NCBI RefSeq assembly: GCF_036178845.1
Contig: NZ_CP108070.1
Location: forward strand, 3,410,001-3,474,000
Source: Streptomyces sp. NBC_00271
GTDB taxonomy: Bacteria; Actinomycetota; Actinomycetes; Streptomycetales; Streptomycetaceae
Direction of reading: 5' to 3'
DNA length: 64,000 bases
Shown piece after piece: positions 34,780-43,595 of the stretch (within the stretch, counting starts at the first letter, position 1; the number at the start of each line of letters is the position of its first letter). The notes under the pieces are model-generated. The model made no database searches and had not been told where the DNA came from. It saw only the letters and a list, made by a program, of their open reading frames with translations. Position numbers and translations under genes: made by a program.

Positions 34780-35574
34780 CTAGCTGACGAAGTACGTCGG
34801 GTTCGGGAGCTTGAACGTCTTGTCGGCGTAGCCGCCGTCGAGGTCGGAGTACTGGTCGCCGAAGTTGGCGACGATGTCGTACCCGAGGGACTCGATGTGC
34901 TCACGGGTGCCGGACTTGTACTGCACGGTGGTGCAGTTCCAGGCGGCGGCCGTGGCGCAGGCGCTCAGGTAGGCCGGCGGGTTGGCCGCGTCCTTGAGGA
35001 ACATGTGGTCGGCGTCGAGGTTGATGTCGGCGCCGACCTTCTTCAGGTTCGCGACCGCGGAGACGCGCTGCGACTCCTTCAGGCCCGAGTTGTAGAAGAC
35101 CTCGACACCCTTGGACTTGGCGTACGCGACGAGTTCGGGGGTGCCGAAGACGGCCGGACGGTCGGCCTGGGCCACGTACGCGGCCCAGGAGGCCGAGTTG
35201 TACGTGTAGTTGGTCTTCTTCTCGTAGTCGAGGGAGAGCAGCAGCGTGTCGTCGATGTCGAAGACGACCGCGGGCTTCTCGCCCCGGTGCTTCGCCTTGT
35301 GCGCCGCCCTGTCGATGTAGCGCTTGGCGTCAGACTCCAGGCGCGACAGGTCCTTGGCGTACCGGCTGTCCTTGGACGCCTGGTACACGCCGTTGCTGTC
35401 GAGCGTGGTGCCGTAGTAGGTGTCGATGTCCTTGACCAGGAGCCCGATGTTGTAGGGCTCGTGGGTCGAGTTGGCCGTCGACTGGCCGGCCGTGGCGACG
35501 CCCGTGCCGTAGAGGGCTCCGCCAGCGACGGCACAAGCGGCCGCGATGGCTGCCGCTCTGAGGGACTTCCGCAT
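34780..35574 (-). CDS. Secreted HAD-type acid phosphatase
   Basis: A 264-residue exported phosphatase. The signal peptide (LRAAAIAAACAVAGGALYG) ends before TAGQSTANST. AVVFDIDDTLLLSLDY is the catalytic HAD motif I, EVFYNSGLKESQR motif II and VANFGDQYSDLDGG motif IV, typical of class B/C acid phosphatases (HAD-IIIB). It faces the GH43 gene, three bases from its stop. A phosphate-scavenging role is inferred. It is not obviously part of pectin metabolism. Confidence 0.88.
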   Translation of the reverse strand: MRKSLRAAAIAAACAVAGGALYGTGVATAGQSTANSTHEPYNIGLLVKDIDTYYGTTLDSNGVYQASKDSRYAKDLSRLESDAKRYIDRAAHKAKHRGEKPAVVFDIDDTLLLSLDYEKKTNYTYNSASWAAYVAQADRPAVFGTPELVAYAKSKGVEVFYNSGLKESQRVSAVANLKKVGADINLDADHMFLKDAANPPAYLSACATAAAWNCTTVQYKSGTREHIESLGYDIVANFGDQYSDLDGGYADKTFKLPNPTYFVS

Positions 35575-35806
35575 GGATTCTCCGGATCTGGGTGATGGGT
35601 GACCAGGTCATTCCGCACCAGGTCAGGGACTGTCTACGCGCATCACGCACGCCACGCGGGAGGCTTTATCGGATCGAGACCTCACCCGCGGGCGGCGTCC
35701 CCCTTGATGCATTGCCCGCAGGTGGCGTGCGCTTGACCTTCTCTTGAACCGGTTCTCCTAGGGTCGGAACGCACATGCGAACGATGCGTCAGACGGGGAG
35801 AGCCGC

Positions 35807-36184
35807 ATGGGTGATGGCAACGGCGACGGCATGGTCCTGCACATCCACACCGCCGATCTGAAGCGCGCGGCGCCGGACTTCCACGAAGGGGCCAAGAACC
35901 TCAGCACGGCACTCACCACCCTCGTCACCACCCTGGACAGCCTGGGAAAACCCTGGGGCGACGACAAACAGGGCAAGGAGTTCGGGGACGCCTACTCGCC
36001 GATGCAGAAGAAGATAGAGAGCGCGGCGGGCACCCTCGTACTCGGCCTGGTGAGCATCCACGAGGCCATGAACGACCTGGCGGACGGCACCGTCGACAAC
36101 GACCAGCTGATCGCGGGAATGTTCACCGAGGTGAAGACCGGCGGGACCGTCAAGGCGGAAAGCGACGGTTCCGGTGAGCGTTGA
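35807..36184 (+). CDS. WXG100-like protein upstream of an RHS toxin
   Basis: A 125-residue helical protein. LHIHTADLKRAAPDFHEGAKNLSTAL, then PWGDDKQGKEFGDAYSPMQKK carry the WGxxxxGxxF pattern of actinobacterial WXG100/ESX-type partner proteins. ATG 35807 has a GGGAGA site. Its end overlaps the GTG of the RHS gene by 11 bases. Such proteins accompany large toxins and are thought to aid type VII secretion. No secretion genes are in the window. Confidence 0.75.
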   Translation: MGDGNGDGMVLHIHTADLKRAAPDFHEGAKNLSTALTTLVTTLDSLGKPWGDDKQGKEFGDAYSPMQKKIESAAGTLVLGLVSIHEAMNDLADGTVDNDQLIAGMFTEVKTGGTVKAESDGSGER

Positions 36185-39100
36185 GGACGAGGCCAAGAAG
36201 ATCCTGCTGAAACTGGGCCTGTGGTGGCCGGACGCCAACTCCGGTTCGCTGCGGGCCGCGGCGACCGCCTGGCGCACCTTCGCCGACGCGGTCGACGACG
36301 TACGGGCACCGGTGCACACGAGTGCGTCCTCCCTCATCCACCACAACACCGGCGAGTCGATCGACGCGTTCGAGAAGTTCTGGAACCGCTTCGCCAAGGG
36401 CAAGGACGCCGGCTGGCTCAGCGACCTGGCGGAGTCTTCCCGGGCGATGGCGAAGGCCCTGGACAAGTTCGCGGACGCCATCGACGACGCCATCAACAAA
36501 CTCTGGACGCAGATCGGCATCGACGCCGCCGTGATCGCGGGCGGGGTGGCGCTGGCCTTCTTCACGGCGGGCCTCGCCTCCGGAGCAGCCGTCGCGGCGG
36601 CCGACGCCATCATCGAGTTCGGCGCCACCATGGGCATCGCGGTCTCCACCACCGTCGCGGAGATAGCGGCGGGCACCCTGGTCGCGGCGGCCTTCGGCGG
36701 TATCGAGTCGGTCACCGTCGACCTGGCCGTGGCCCAGCCCCTGAAGATGGTCACCGGTCTGCAGCAGGGCTTCAGCCTGGACGAGGTCAACCAGGCCGCC
36801 AAGGACGGCATGATCTTCGGCGGCGCGCTGGGCGCGGGCGGCGGCGTACTGAAGGCGGGCATGGAGGGCGCGTTCAGCGACACCACTCCCCTCCTGCTGC
36901 GCCCGCCGTCCCTCCGCCCCGACCTGGTCGAGCTCGGACCCGCCGCGCGCAACGCGGAGCGCACGCCGTGCGTCGGCGAGCCGATCGACGTGGCGACGGG
37001 CGCCATGCTGATGTCCCAGACCGACCTGACGCTGCCGGCCTCCCTTCCCCTCCTCTTCCAGCGCACCCACCTGTCCTCCTACCGGGGCGGCGTCTGCTTC
37101 GGCCCGACCTGGATCTCCACCCTCGACGAGTGCGTGCAGATCGACGGCGAGGGGGTCGTCTTCGCGGCGGCGGACGGCATGCGGCTCGTCTATCCCGTGC
37201 CGGAGCCGGATGTGCCGACCCTCCCTCTGAAGGGCGCGCGCTGGCCACTGCGCTGGGACGGCAAGCCCGACGGCGTCATGACCATCACCGACCCCGCCAC
37301 CGGAGTCGTCCGCACCTTCAGCACCCCCTTCTCCTCGGGCTCCTTCGGCGTCTTCCATCTGCCCCTGGACTCCTGGAGCGACCGAAACGGCGTTCGCATC
37401 GACGTCGAGCGCGACGACGAAGGCATCCCGTTCGGCATCCGCCACTCCGGCGGCTACTACCTGGCCGTCGACACCCAGGGCCCCCGCGTCACCGCCCTGC
37501 GCCTGCTCGACGAATCCCCCTCCCGCTACGGCCCCGACGGCCCGGTGGGCGAGGGCACGCTCGTCATGCGGTACGGCTACGACCCGTCCGGCAACCTCAC
37601 CGAGGTCATCAACTCCAGCGGTGAGCCGCTCCGGTTCACCTACGACGACCAGGGCCGGATGACGCGCTGGACCGACCGCAACGGGACCTGGTTCTCCTAC
37701 GTCTACGACGAACGCGGCCGCGTCGTCCGCACCGAGGGCGTCGACGGCATCCTGTCGGGCACCCTGACGTACGACGAGGCGGCGGCCACGACGACGTACA
37801 CCGATTCACTCGGCCGCGTCTCCAGCCATCGGTACAACTCCGAGGGCCTGGTCGTCGAGGAGACGGACCCGCTCGGGCATGTCACGCGCACGGAGTGGGA
37901 CGAGTGGGGTGCCAAGCCCGTCGCAGTGACCGATCCGCTAGGGAGGACGACCCGTCACGCGTATGACGCCGCCGGGAACCTGAGCGAGATCACCCTGCCG
38001 GACGCGTCGGTGACCCGTGCGGTCCACAACCTTCTCGGCCTGCCCACAGAGGTCGTGGAGTCGGGCGGCGCGACCTGGCGGCATACCTACGACGACCGCG
38101 GCAACCTGCTGTCCACTGTGGACCCCACGGGTGCCGAAACGCGGTACGAGTACGACTCATCGGGCCATCTGGCCATGGTCACGGACGCGCTCGGCCACAC
38201 ACGCCGGATCACCTCGAACGCCGCCGGGCTGCCCGTCGTGCTCACCGATGAGCTGGGGCACGAGACGACCGTGCGGCGGGATGCCTTCGGCCGGATCGTC
38301 GCGGTGACCGACCCGCTCGGCGACACCACCCGCATGGGCTGGACCGTCGAGGGCAAGCCGGAGTGGCGGGAGTACGCCGACGGCACCCGCGAGTCCTGGG
38401 CCTGGGACGCCGAGGGCAACCTGCTCACCCACACCGACCTGGTGGGCAACACCACCCGCCAGACCGCCACACACTTCGACCTCCTGGCGGCCCGCACGGA
38501 TCCGGACGGCGCACGGTACACGTTCACGTACGACACCGAGCTGCGCCTGACCAAGGTCACCAATCCCCAGGGCCTGGCCTGGTCGTACCGGTACGACCAG
38601 GCCGGCCGGCTCGTTACGGAGACGGACTTCAACGGCCGCACGCTCACGTACGAGCACGACGCGGCAGGCCGTCTGGTCTCGCGCACCAACGGCGCCGACG
38701 AAACACTGCGCTTCACACGGGACGCGCAGGGCCGTGTCGTGGAGCAGCACGACGACACGGGTGAGGTGACGACGTACGCGTACGGCCCCGACGGCAGAAT
38801 GTCTCGCGCCGCCAACGCGGACGCCGAGGTCGTGCTGGATCGGGACGCGGTGGGCCGCATTCTCTCGGAGACGGTGGGCGGGCGCACGACGACGTTCACG
38901 TACGACGCCGTCGGGCAGTGCACCCACCGGGTGACCCCATCCGGTCTGGTGTCCGACTGGACTTACGATCCTGTGGGCCACCCTGTCGAACTGCGGTCGG
39001 CAGCCGGTTCGCTGGCCTTCTCGTACGACGCCGTCGGTCGCGAGACCGAGCGCCGGATCGGCGATGCCGCGACGCTCACTCAGAGCTGGAGCGCGACAGG

Positions 39101-40487
39101 ACACCTCGCCGTGCAGTCGTTGACATCGACGGCGGACTCGTCGGAGGCGGATCGCCTTCTCCAGCACCGCGGCTACGCCTACCGAGCGGACGGCCACCTC
39201 GTCGAAGTACGCGAGCTCACCTCCGGCACGCGCCGCTTCGACCTGGACGCCATGGGCCGTGTCACAGGCGTACGCGCCCATGGCTGGCGTGAGGTCTACG
39301 CCTACGACGCGGCAGGCAGTCCGGTACGGGCGACGGCGCCCGACCATGCTTGTCCGGGTGACCGCGAGTTCGAGGGCACGCTCGTCCGCCGCGCAGGGCA
39401 CACCGTCTACGAGCACGACGCCCAGGGCCGTCTGGTCCGCAGGACACGCAAGCTTCTCAACGGGCAGACGCGCACCTGGACATACGTCTGGGACACCGAG
39501 GACCGGCTGACCGAAGCGGTCACGCCGGACGGCGAACGATGGCGATACGCGTACGACCCACTGGGCCGCCGTGTGTCCAAACACCGCGTGGCCGAGGACG
39601 GGTCACAGGCCGATCGCGTCGACTTCTCCTGGGACGACACCCGCCTGGCCGAACAGACCTGCCAGGATGGCAGGGTGACGACCTGGGACTACGCTCCGGG
39701 TTCCCATCGTCCGGTCGCCCAGACGCAGCACAAGACCTCCGTCGTCGAGTCCGGCGCGTCGTTCCTCGCCCGGCTGGTCGAAGAGACCGGCTCTTCGCAC
39801 ACGACCCGCTTCCACGCCGTGGTCACGGACCTCGTGGGCACCCCCGCGGAGTTGGTCTCGGTGTCCGGAGACCTGGTCTGGCAGCGGCGCACCTCGCTCT
39901 GGGGCACTGGCCTGCCGGCTCCGACGGACGAGGAAGCCACCGTGGACTGCCCGCTACGCTTCCCCGGCCAGTACGCCGACCCCGAGACGGGACTCAGCTA
40001 CAACCACTTCCGCTATTACGACCCCGAGACCGGACGATACGTCTCTTCGGACCCGCTGGGCCTCGCACCCTCCCCCGATCACCACGCCTACGTGAGGAAT
40101 CCCCTCGTCGAGTCCGATCCGCTCGGACTCTTCACCTGCAAGGTGGAGAACGCGCTCAAGGACTGGCAGAGCAGGAGATACCAGTTCGGCAGCGATCAGT
40201 TCATGCTCGACAAGAAGAACCTGGCACACGTCCTGGAAAGGCATCATCCTGAGTACTGGGACGGTTCGGTGAAGCAGAAGCAGTCCTTCCTCGACGGAAA
40301 GATGTCCGTCAAGGATGTCGAGGACGCCATCACCGAGACCCTGAATCAGAACCGGGACAAGCTGACGTCCCGCGGCCCCATGGGCATGTACCAGGTAGAA
40401 GGCAAAGTAAACGGAGTAGATTACGTCCTCGGTATCAAGAACGGCCATATAGGCCAGTTCTATCCCGGAACTCTCCCCAAGAAATAG
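36174..40487 (+). CDS. RHS/YD-repeat polymorphic toxin with C-terminal toxin tip
   Basis: A 1437-residue protein. Residues 1 to about 115 form a helical T7SS-like delivery domain with LGLWWPDANSGSLRAAATAWR. A hydrophobic segment (about 118-195) follows. From about 262 CVGEPIDVATGAMLMSQTDL is a DUF6531-type RHS start. YD repeats run from about 465 to 1260. The RHS core signature is RYYDPETGRYVSSDPLGL, and the last 118 residues (1320-1437) are the variable tip. That tip has KKNLAHVLERHHPEYWDG and YVLGIKNGHIGQFYPG. It is probably an RNase-like toxin but no family is confidently assigned. It is coupled to the WXG gene. Confidence 0.85.
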   Translation: MSVEDEAKKILLKLGLWWPDANSGSLRAAATAWRTFADAVDDVRAPVHTSASSLIHHNTGESIDAFEKFWNRFAKGKDAGWLSDLAESSRAMAKALDKFADAIDDAINKLWTQIGIDAAVIAGGVALAFFTAGLASGAAVAAADAIIEFGATMGIAVSTTVAEIAAGTLVAAAFGGIESVTVDLAVAQPLKMVTGLQQGFSLDEVNQAAKDGMIFGGALGAGGGVLKAGMEGAFSDTTPLLLRPPSLRPDLVELGPAARNAERTPCVGEPIDVATGAMLMSQTDLTLPASLPLLFQRTHLSSYRGGVCFGPTWISTLDECVQIDGEGVVFAAADGMRLVYPVPEPDVPTLPLKGARWPLRWDGKPDGVMTITDPATGVVRTFSTPFSSGSFGVFHLPLDSWSDRNGVRIDVERDDEGIPFGIRHSGGYYLAVDTQGPRVTALRLLDESPSRYGPDGPVGEGTLVMRYGYDPSGNLTEVINSSGEPLRFTYDDQGRMTRWTDRNGTWFSYVYDERGRVVRTEGVDGILSGTLTYDEAAATTTYTDSLGRVSSHRYNSEGLVVEETDPLGHVTRTEWDEWGAKPVAVTDPLGRTTRHAYDAAGNLSEITLPDASVTRAVHNLLGLPTEVVESGGATWRHTYDDRGNLLSTVDPTGAETRYEYDSSGHLAMVTDALGHTRRITSNAAGLPVVLTDELGHETTVRRDAFGRIVAVTDPLGDTTRMGWTVEGKPEWREYADGTRESWAWDAEGNLLTHTDLVGNTTRQTATHFDLLAARTDPDGARYTFTYDTELRLTKVTNPQGLAWSYRYDQAGRLVTETDFNGRTLTYEHDAAGRLVSRTNGADETLRFTRDAQGRVVEQHDDTGEVTTYAYGPDGRMSRAANADAEVVLDRDAVGRILSETVGGRTTTFTYDAVGQCTHRVTPSGLVSDWTYDPVGHPVELRSAAGSLAFSYDAVGRETERRIGDAATLTQSWSATGHLAVQSLTSTADSSEADRLLQHRGYAYRADGHLVEVRELTSGTRRFDLDAMGRVTGVRAHGWREVYAYDAAGSPVRATAPDHACPGDREFEGTLVRRAGHTVYEHDAQGRLVRRTRKLLNGQTRTWTYVWDTEDRLTEAVTPDGERWRYAYDPLGRRVSKHRVAEDGSQADRVDFSWDDTRLAEQTCQDGRVTTWDYAPGSHRPVAQTQHKTSVVESGASFLARLVEETGSSHTTRFHAVVTDLVGTPAELVSVSGDLVWQRRTSLWGTGLPAPTDEEATVDCPLRFPGQYADPETGLSYNHFRYYDPETGRYVSSDPLGLAPSPDHHAYVRNPLVESDPLGLFTCKVENALKDWQSRRYQFGSDQFMLDKKNLAHVLERHHPEYWDGSVKQKQSFLDGKMSVKDVEDAITETLNQNRDKLTSRGPMGMYQVEGKVNGVDYVLGIKNGHIGQFYPGTLPKK

Positions 40488-40492
40488 GCCAC

Positions 40493-40954
40493 ATGATTGA
40501 AATCACCTCCTACCTGCGCACCAAGTCAGGAGGATTCACCCCCGTACCGGACACGACCTCCGCACCTTCGGATCCCTCATACGTCGAAGGCGCCATCGAA
40601 CTGACGATCAACGGCGTACGGATCCTGGACCAGGAGCTTTGGGACTACGTCGACGAACTCTGGTCCTATATCAGCGACATGGTGCTGAGTCTCAAGCACG
40701 AGGACGAGGCGGCGACGTACTTCCCGGATCAGCCGATCAGGCTTTCGTTCAAGCGCCTGGGCGGGGGACTCGTTCTCGTCTCTCTCACCTACGATGACAT
40801 CAAGCGTGCCACCTCCGTCGACGAGCGAGAACTCGTCGAGGCGCTGCAACGGGCGGGCACGAAATTCTTCACCAGGATGAAGGAATTGCTCCCCGGGAAC
40901 GCCCAGGGATACGACGACGCGTTGGCAAGACTTATGGGACACGTCAATCCATGA
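40493..40954 (+). CDS. Putative immunity protein for the RHS toxin
   Basis: A 153-residue acidic cytoplasmic protein without known motifs. It starts five bases after the toxin stop. ITSYLRTKSGGFTPVPD, IELTINGVRILDQELWDYVDELW and LVLVSLTYDDIKRATSVDE suggest an alpha/beta fold. The base composition is less GC-rich than neighbours, like the toxin tip. Immunity function is inferred solely from position and size, as is usual for such modules. Confidence 0.65.
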   Translation: MIEITSYLRTKSGGFTPVPDTTSAPSDPSYVEGAIELTINGVRILDQELWDYVDELWSYISDMVLSLKHEDEAATYFPDQPIRLSFKRLGGGLVLVSLTYDDIKRATSVDERELVEALQRAGTKFFTRMKELLPGNAQGYDDALARLMGHVNP

Positions 40955-41027
40955 CGGATCCGGGACCACCTGGCCGAACTCCCCCGAACACGCACCGAGC
41001 TCTCTTGACGGAAGGAACAACGAGAAC

Positions 41028-41309
41028 ATGCACCATCTCGCTGCCGGAACGCATGGGCCGTCCCCAGTGATCATCACCCTCTTCGCCCTGGGCGGCCTCG
41101 CAGCCGTCTGGTGCGGCGGGAGCTGGGCGTTCAACGTGCGCGGGATCGCCGTCCGGAGGGCCGCGAACATCCGCGACAGGCATCAACTGAGGGGTGGTTC
41201 GGTGCTGATGGGGGCCCAGCCTTGGTACCACCGGATGCTCGGGGCGTTTCTCACGGTCGCCGGTCTTGTGCTGCTGACCGCTGCCTACGCCCTGTGGCAC
41301 CTCAACTGA
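41028..41309 (+). CDS. Small membrane protein at the end of the toxin module
   Basis: A 93-residue protein with two membrane helices: VIITLFALGGLAAVWCGGSWAF and GAFLTVAGLVLLTAAYALW, with a basic linker (RGIAVRRAANIRDRHQLRGG) between them. Its start is 73 bases after the immunity gene stop, so it probably belongs to the same transcript. Function unknown. It faces the second PL9 gene, which ends 24 bases away. Confidence 0.6.
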   Translation: MHHLAAGTHGPSPVIITLFALGGLAAVWCGGSWAFNVRGIAVRRAANIRDRHQLRGGSVLMGAQPWYHRMLGAFLTVAGLVLLTAAYALWHLN

Positions 41310-41333
41310 GCCCACCGCACCGGTTCCTGCGGA

Positions 41334-42446
41334 TCAGTTCATCGTGGCGCCGATCGTCGTGCTCCCCGTCGTCAGGAACGTCGTCGCGGGCAGCGAGCCG
41401 TCCGACTTGCGGGCGTTGTACGTCGTCGACGCGTCCGTGGAGACGAAGGACGGGGTGGAGACGCCCGAGTCCCAGTTGTTGCCGGCGGACGTGACCGAGG
41501 ACCCCTTGGAGACCGCCGCGCTGCCGTTGCTCACCGCCAGGTTCTTGCCGAGCTTCGCGGAGCTGGTCGCGAAGTAGTAGCCGTACTTGCCGTTGGCGTA
41601 CGCGGTGGTGCGGTTGATGACGATCGCGCCGGTGTTGGAGTTCTCGGTGAAACCGTTGCCCGCGTCGTCCCAGGCGGCGGAGTTGTTGACGACGTGCGCG
41701 ACGACCTCGCCGTCGCCGCCCAGCTTGTAGCCGTTGCCGTCCCCCGCGAAGGCCGAGTCGCCCCAGCGGTTCTTGCCGTTGCCGAAGGACCAGGTGTGCT
41801 CGACGGTGACGGGCGACGAGAAGGACCAGAAGTCGATGCCGTCGTCCGAGTTGTTGTACAGGCGGGCGCCGGTGATCAGATTGCCGGTGCCGGAGCCGAA
41901 CTTCACGGCGACACCGTCCGCGTTCTCGCCATGGGTGGCGGCGTCGTAGTTGCCGTACGAGTCGATGTTCTTGACCGTGTTGTTGACGGTGCCGTCACCC
42001 GTGAGCGTGAAGCCGGAGTCACCGCCGTTGATGGTCTTGATGTCGTTCCAGTTCGTGCCGGTGCAGGACTGGCAGACGACCGCGCTGTCCGGGGAGTTCT
42101 GGAAGGTGAGGTGGGAGACGTTCCAGTAGTCGGCGGTCAGCTTGAAGATCCAGTCCCCGGCGGGCAGCGACGAGCCGTCGATCTTCACCGTCTCCGAGCC
42201 GTACGCCTGGAGGGTGACAGGGCTCGACGAGGTGCCGTTGGCCGTCGACTGGAGGGTGGCCGTCGGGTAGTACGTGCCGGCGCGCACCTGGATGACGGTG
42301 CCGGCGGTGGCGTTCTTGATGGCGCTGGTGAGGTCGGCCGTGGTGCTGACGACGACGGTCGCCGCCTGGGCCTGGGTGGGCAGGACGGCGAGTCCGGCGC
42401 CGAGCGCCAGGGTGGCGCCGAGGGCGAGAGCGGTTCGACGAGACAT
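41334..42446 (-). CDS. Secreted pectate lyase, PL9 type (second copy)
   Basis: A 370-residue exported beta-helix enzyme, paralogue of the protein at 31165-32322. Signal peptide TALALGATLALGAGLAVLP, then AATVVVSTTADL. NADGVAVKFGSGTGNLI, YNNSDDGIDFWSFSSPV and SFGNGKNRWGDSAF match the first copy. It has an extra CQSCTGTNWND segment with a cysteine pair not seen in the first copy. Last gene of the leftward pectin transcript that starts near 54 kb, 131 bases after the pectinesterase. Confidence 0.86.
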   Translation of the reverse strand: MSRRTALALGATLALGAGLAVLPTQAQAATVVVSTTADLTSAIKNATAGTVIQVRAGTYYPTATLQSTANGTSSSPVTLQAYGSETVKIDGSSLPAGDWIFKLTADYWNVSHLTFQNSPDSAVVCQSCTGTNWNDIKTINGGDSGFTLTGDGTVNNTVKNIDSYGNYDAATHGENADGVAVKFGSGTGNLITGARLYNNSDDGIDFWSFSSPVTVEHTWSFGNGKNRWGDSAFAGDGNGYKLGGDGEVVAHVVNNSAAWDDAGNGFTENSNTGAIVINRTTAYANGKYGYYFATSSAKLGKNLAVSNGSAAVSKGSSVTSAGNNWDSGVSTPSFVSTDASTTYNARKSDGSLPATTFLTTGSTTIGATMN

Positions 42447-42483
42447 GGAGTGCGGTCCTTTCGTCGATACGGTGGGGGACTAC

Positions 42484-42579
42484 TTCGGTGCCTTCTTCGG
42501 TGCCTTCTTCGGGGCTTGCTCCGGTGCGCTGTTCGGTGCGTTGCTCGGTGCTTTCTCCGGTGCGCTCCTCGGGGACATC
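42484..42579 (-). repeat. Eight degenerate 12-bp tandem repeats after the pectinesterase stop
   Basis: Read on the plus strand, the units are TTCGGTGCCTTC, TTCGGTGCCTTC, TTCGGGGCTTGC, TCCGGTGCGCTG, TTCGGTGCGTTG, CTCGGTGCTTTC, TCCGGTGCGCTC and CTCGGGGACATC. They run exactly up to the stop codon of the downstream-reading pectinesterase. In another reading frame on the minus strand they would encode a KAPx repeat. Confidence 0.85.
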
Positions 42580-43594
42580 ACGGGCACCAGTCGCCCAGAT
42601 ACGCCGCACGCGTGTGCGACACGGCTTCCGTGTCCGTGAGCTGGGGACGGTTCTCCGGCACGGTGATCTCCGCGCCGGGACCGGTGTTGCGGTACTCGCG
42701 AAAGCGCATGGACTGCCAGGGGTAGGCCTCGCGCATGTCGACGTAGGGCGCCACCGCGTCGATGCCGGGGCCGAGTTCCGTCTCCCGTACGACCAGGGAC
42801 GGCCAGGCCGTCGTCTCGTACGACGGCACCCACGGCCGCGCGATCTTGTACGCACCGTCCTGCGCGCCCGAGGTGACCCGGCCGCGCAGGGCCAGGAAAC
42901 CGTGCGGGTTGGCGCGGGCCGTGGAGGGCGCGAAGACCATCCCCTCGGGCTTGAAGGCGACGTCCCGGTCGAGGGTGTGGAAGTGGCAGCGTTCGAAGAC
43001 GGCGGTGGCCCGCCCGAAGACGAAGTCGACGTCGCCCTCGATGTAGCAGTCGCGGTAGTACTGGCGGTCGAAGGCGGTCAGGGCCGTCGTGTCCGCGAAC
43101 AGGGTGTCCTGGTGTGCCAGCAGGCGGACGTGGGTGAAGGACGAGCGGTCCCCGGTGACGTACGCCGCCACCGCCTGCGTCCCGGTGATGTCCGGGTGGT
43201 CGGCGCGCAGCCAGTCGTTGGCGAGCGTCAGACCGTGCACGGTGAGCCCCGGCGCCGCCGAGGTGAAGGTGGCGGAGCCCGCGGTGCCGTACGTTCCTGA
43301 GCCGTCCGGCTTGCGCGTGCCGTTGGCGTGGTCGAAGACGATGACGGCGTCGCGCGGGTCGCGGGTGGCGCCGAGCAGCGTCAGGCCGGTCTTGTCGACG
43401 GGGATGTTCACGACCTCGCGGTACGTGCCCGGGTGCACGACGATCGTCCAGTCGGCGCCCGTCACCGCGTCGACGGCGGCCTGGACGGAGTCACCGGGGC
43501 GGACGTGCAGCACCCGGCGCCCGCCCGCGAAGGCGGGGGTCGCGCCGAGGACGCCGAGCGCACCGGCCGTGGCGAGAAAGGCGCGTCGGCGCAT
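42578..43594 (-). CDS. Secreted pectinesterase, CE8 (second in tandem)
   Basis: A 338-residue exported enzyme that removes methyl esters from pectin. Signal MRRRAFLATAGALGVLGATPAFAGG has a twin-arginine-like RRR. The CE8 motifs are VVHPGTYREVV, AHQDTLFAD (QDTL), VDFVFGRATAVFE (catalytic Asp block) and the arginine of ARPWVPS. It is one base downstream of the other CE8 gene. Its stop codon is immediately followed by 12-bp tandem repeats. Confidence 0.93.
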   Translation of the reverse strand: MRRRAFLATAGALGVLGATPAFAGGRRVLHVRPGDSVQAAVDAVTGADWTIVVHPGTYREVVNIPVDKTGLTLLGATRDPRDAVIVFDHANGTRKPDGSGTYGTAGSATFTSAAPGLTVHGLTLANDWLRADHPDITGTQAVAAYVTGDRSSFTHVRLLAHQDTLFADTTALTAFDRQYYRDCYIEGDVDFVFGRATAVFERCHFHTLDRDVAFKPEGMVFAPSTARANPHGFLALRGRVTSGAQDGAYKIARPWVPSYETTAWPSLVVRETELGPGIDAVAPYVDMREAYPWQSMRFREYRNTGPGAEITVPENRPQLTDTEAVSHTRAAYLGDWCP

Positions 43595-43595
43595 C

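Noticed and set aside
42480..42577. KAPx repeat ORF as a separate small gene.
   Set aside because: It has no start or ribosome site of its own and is generated by the tandem repeat next to the pectinesterase stop.
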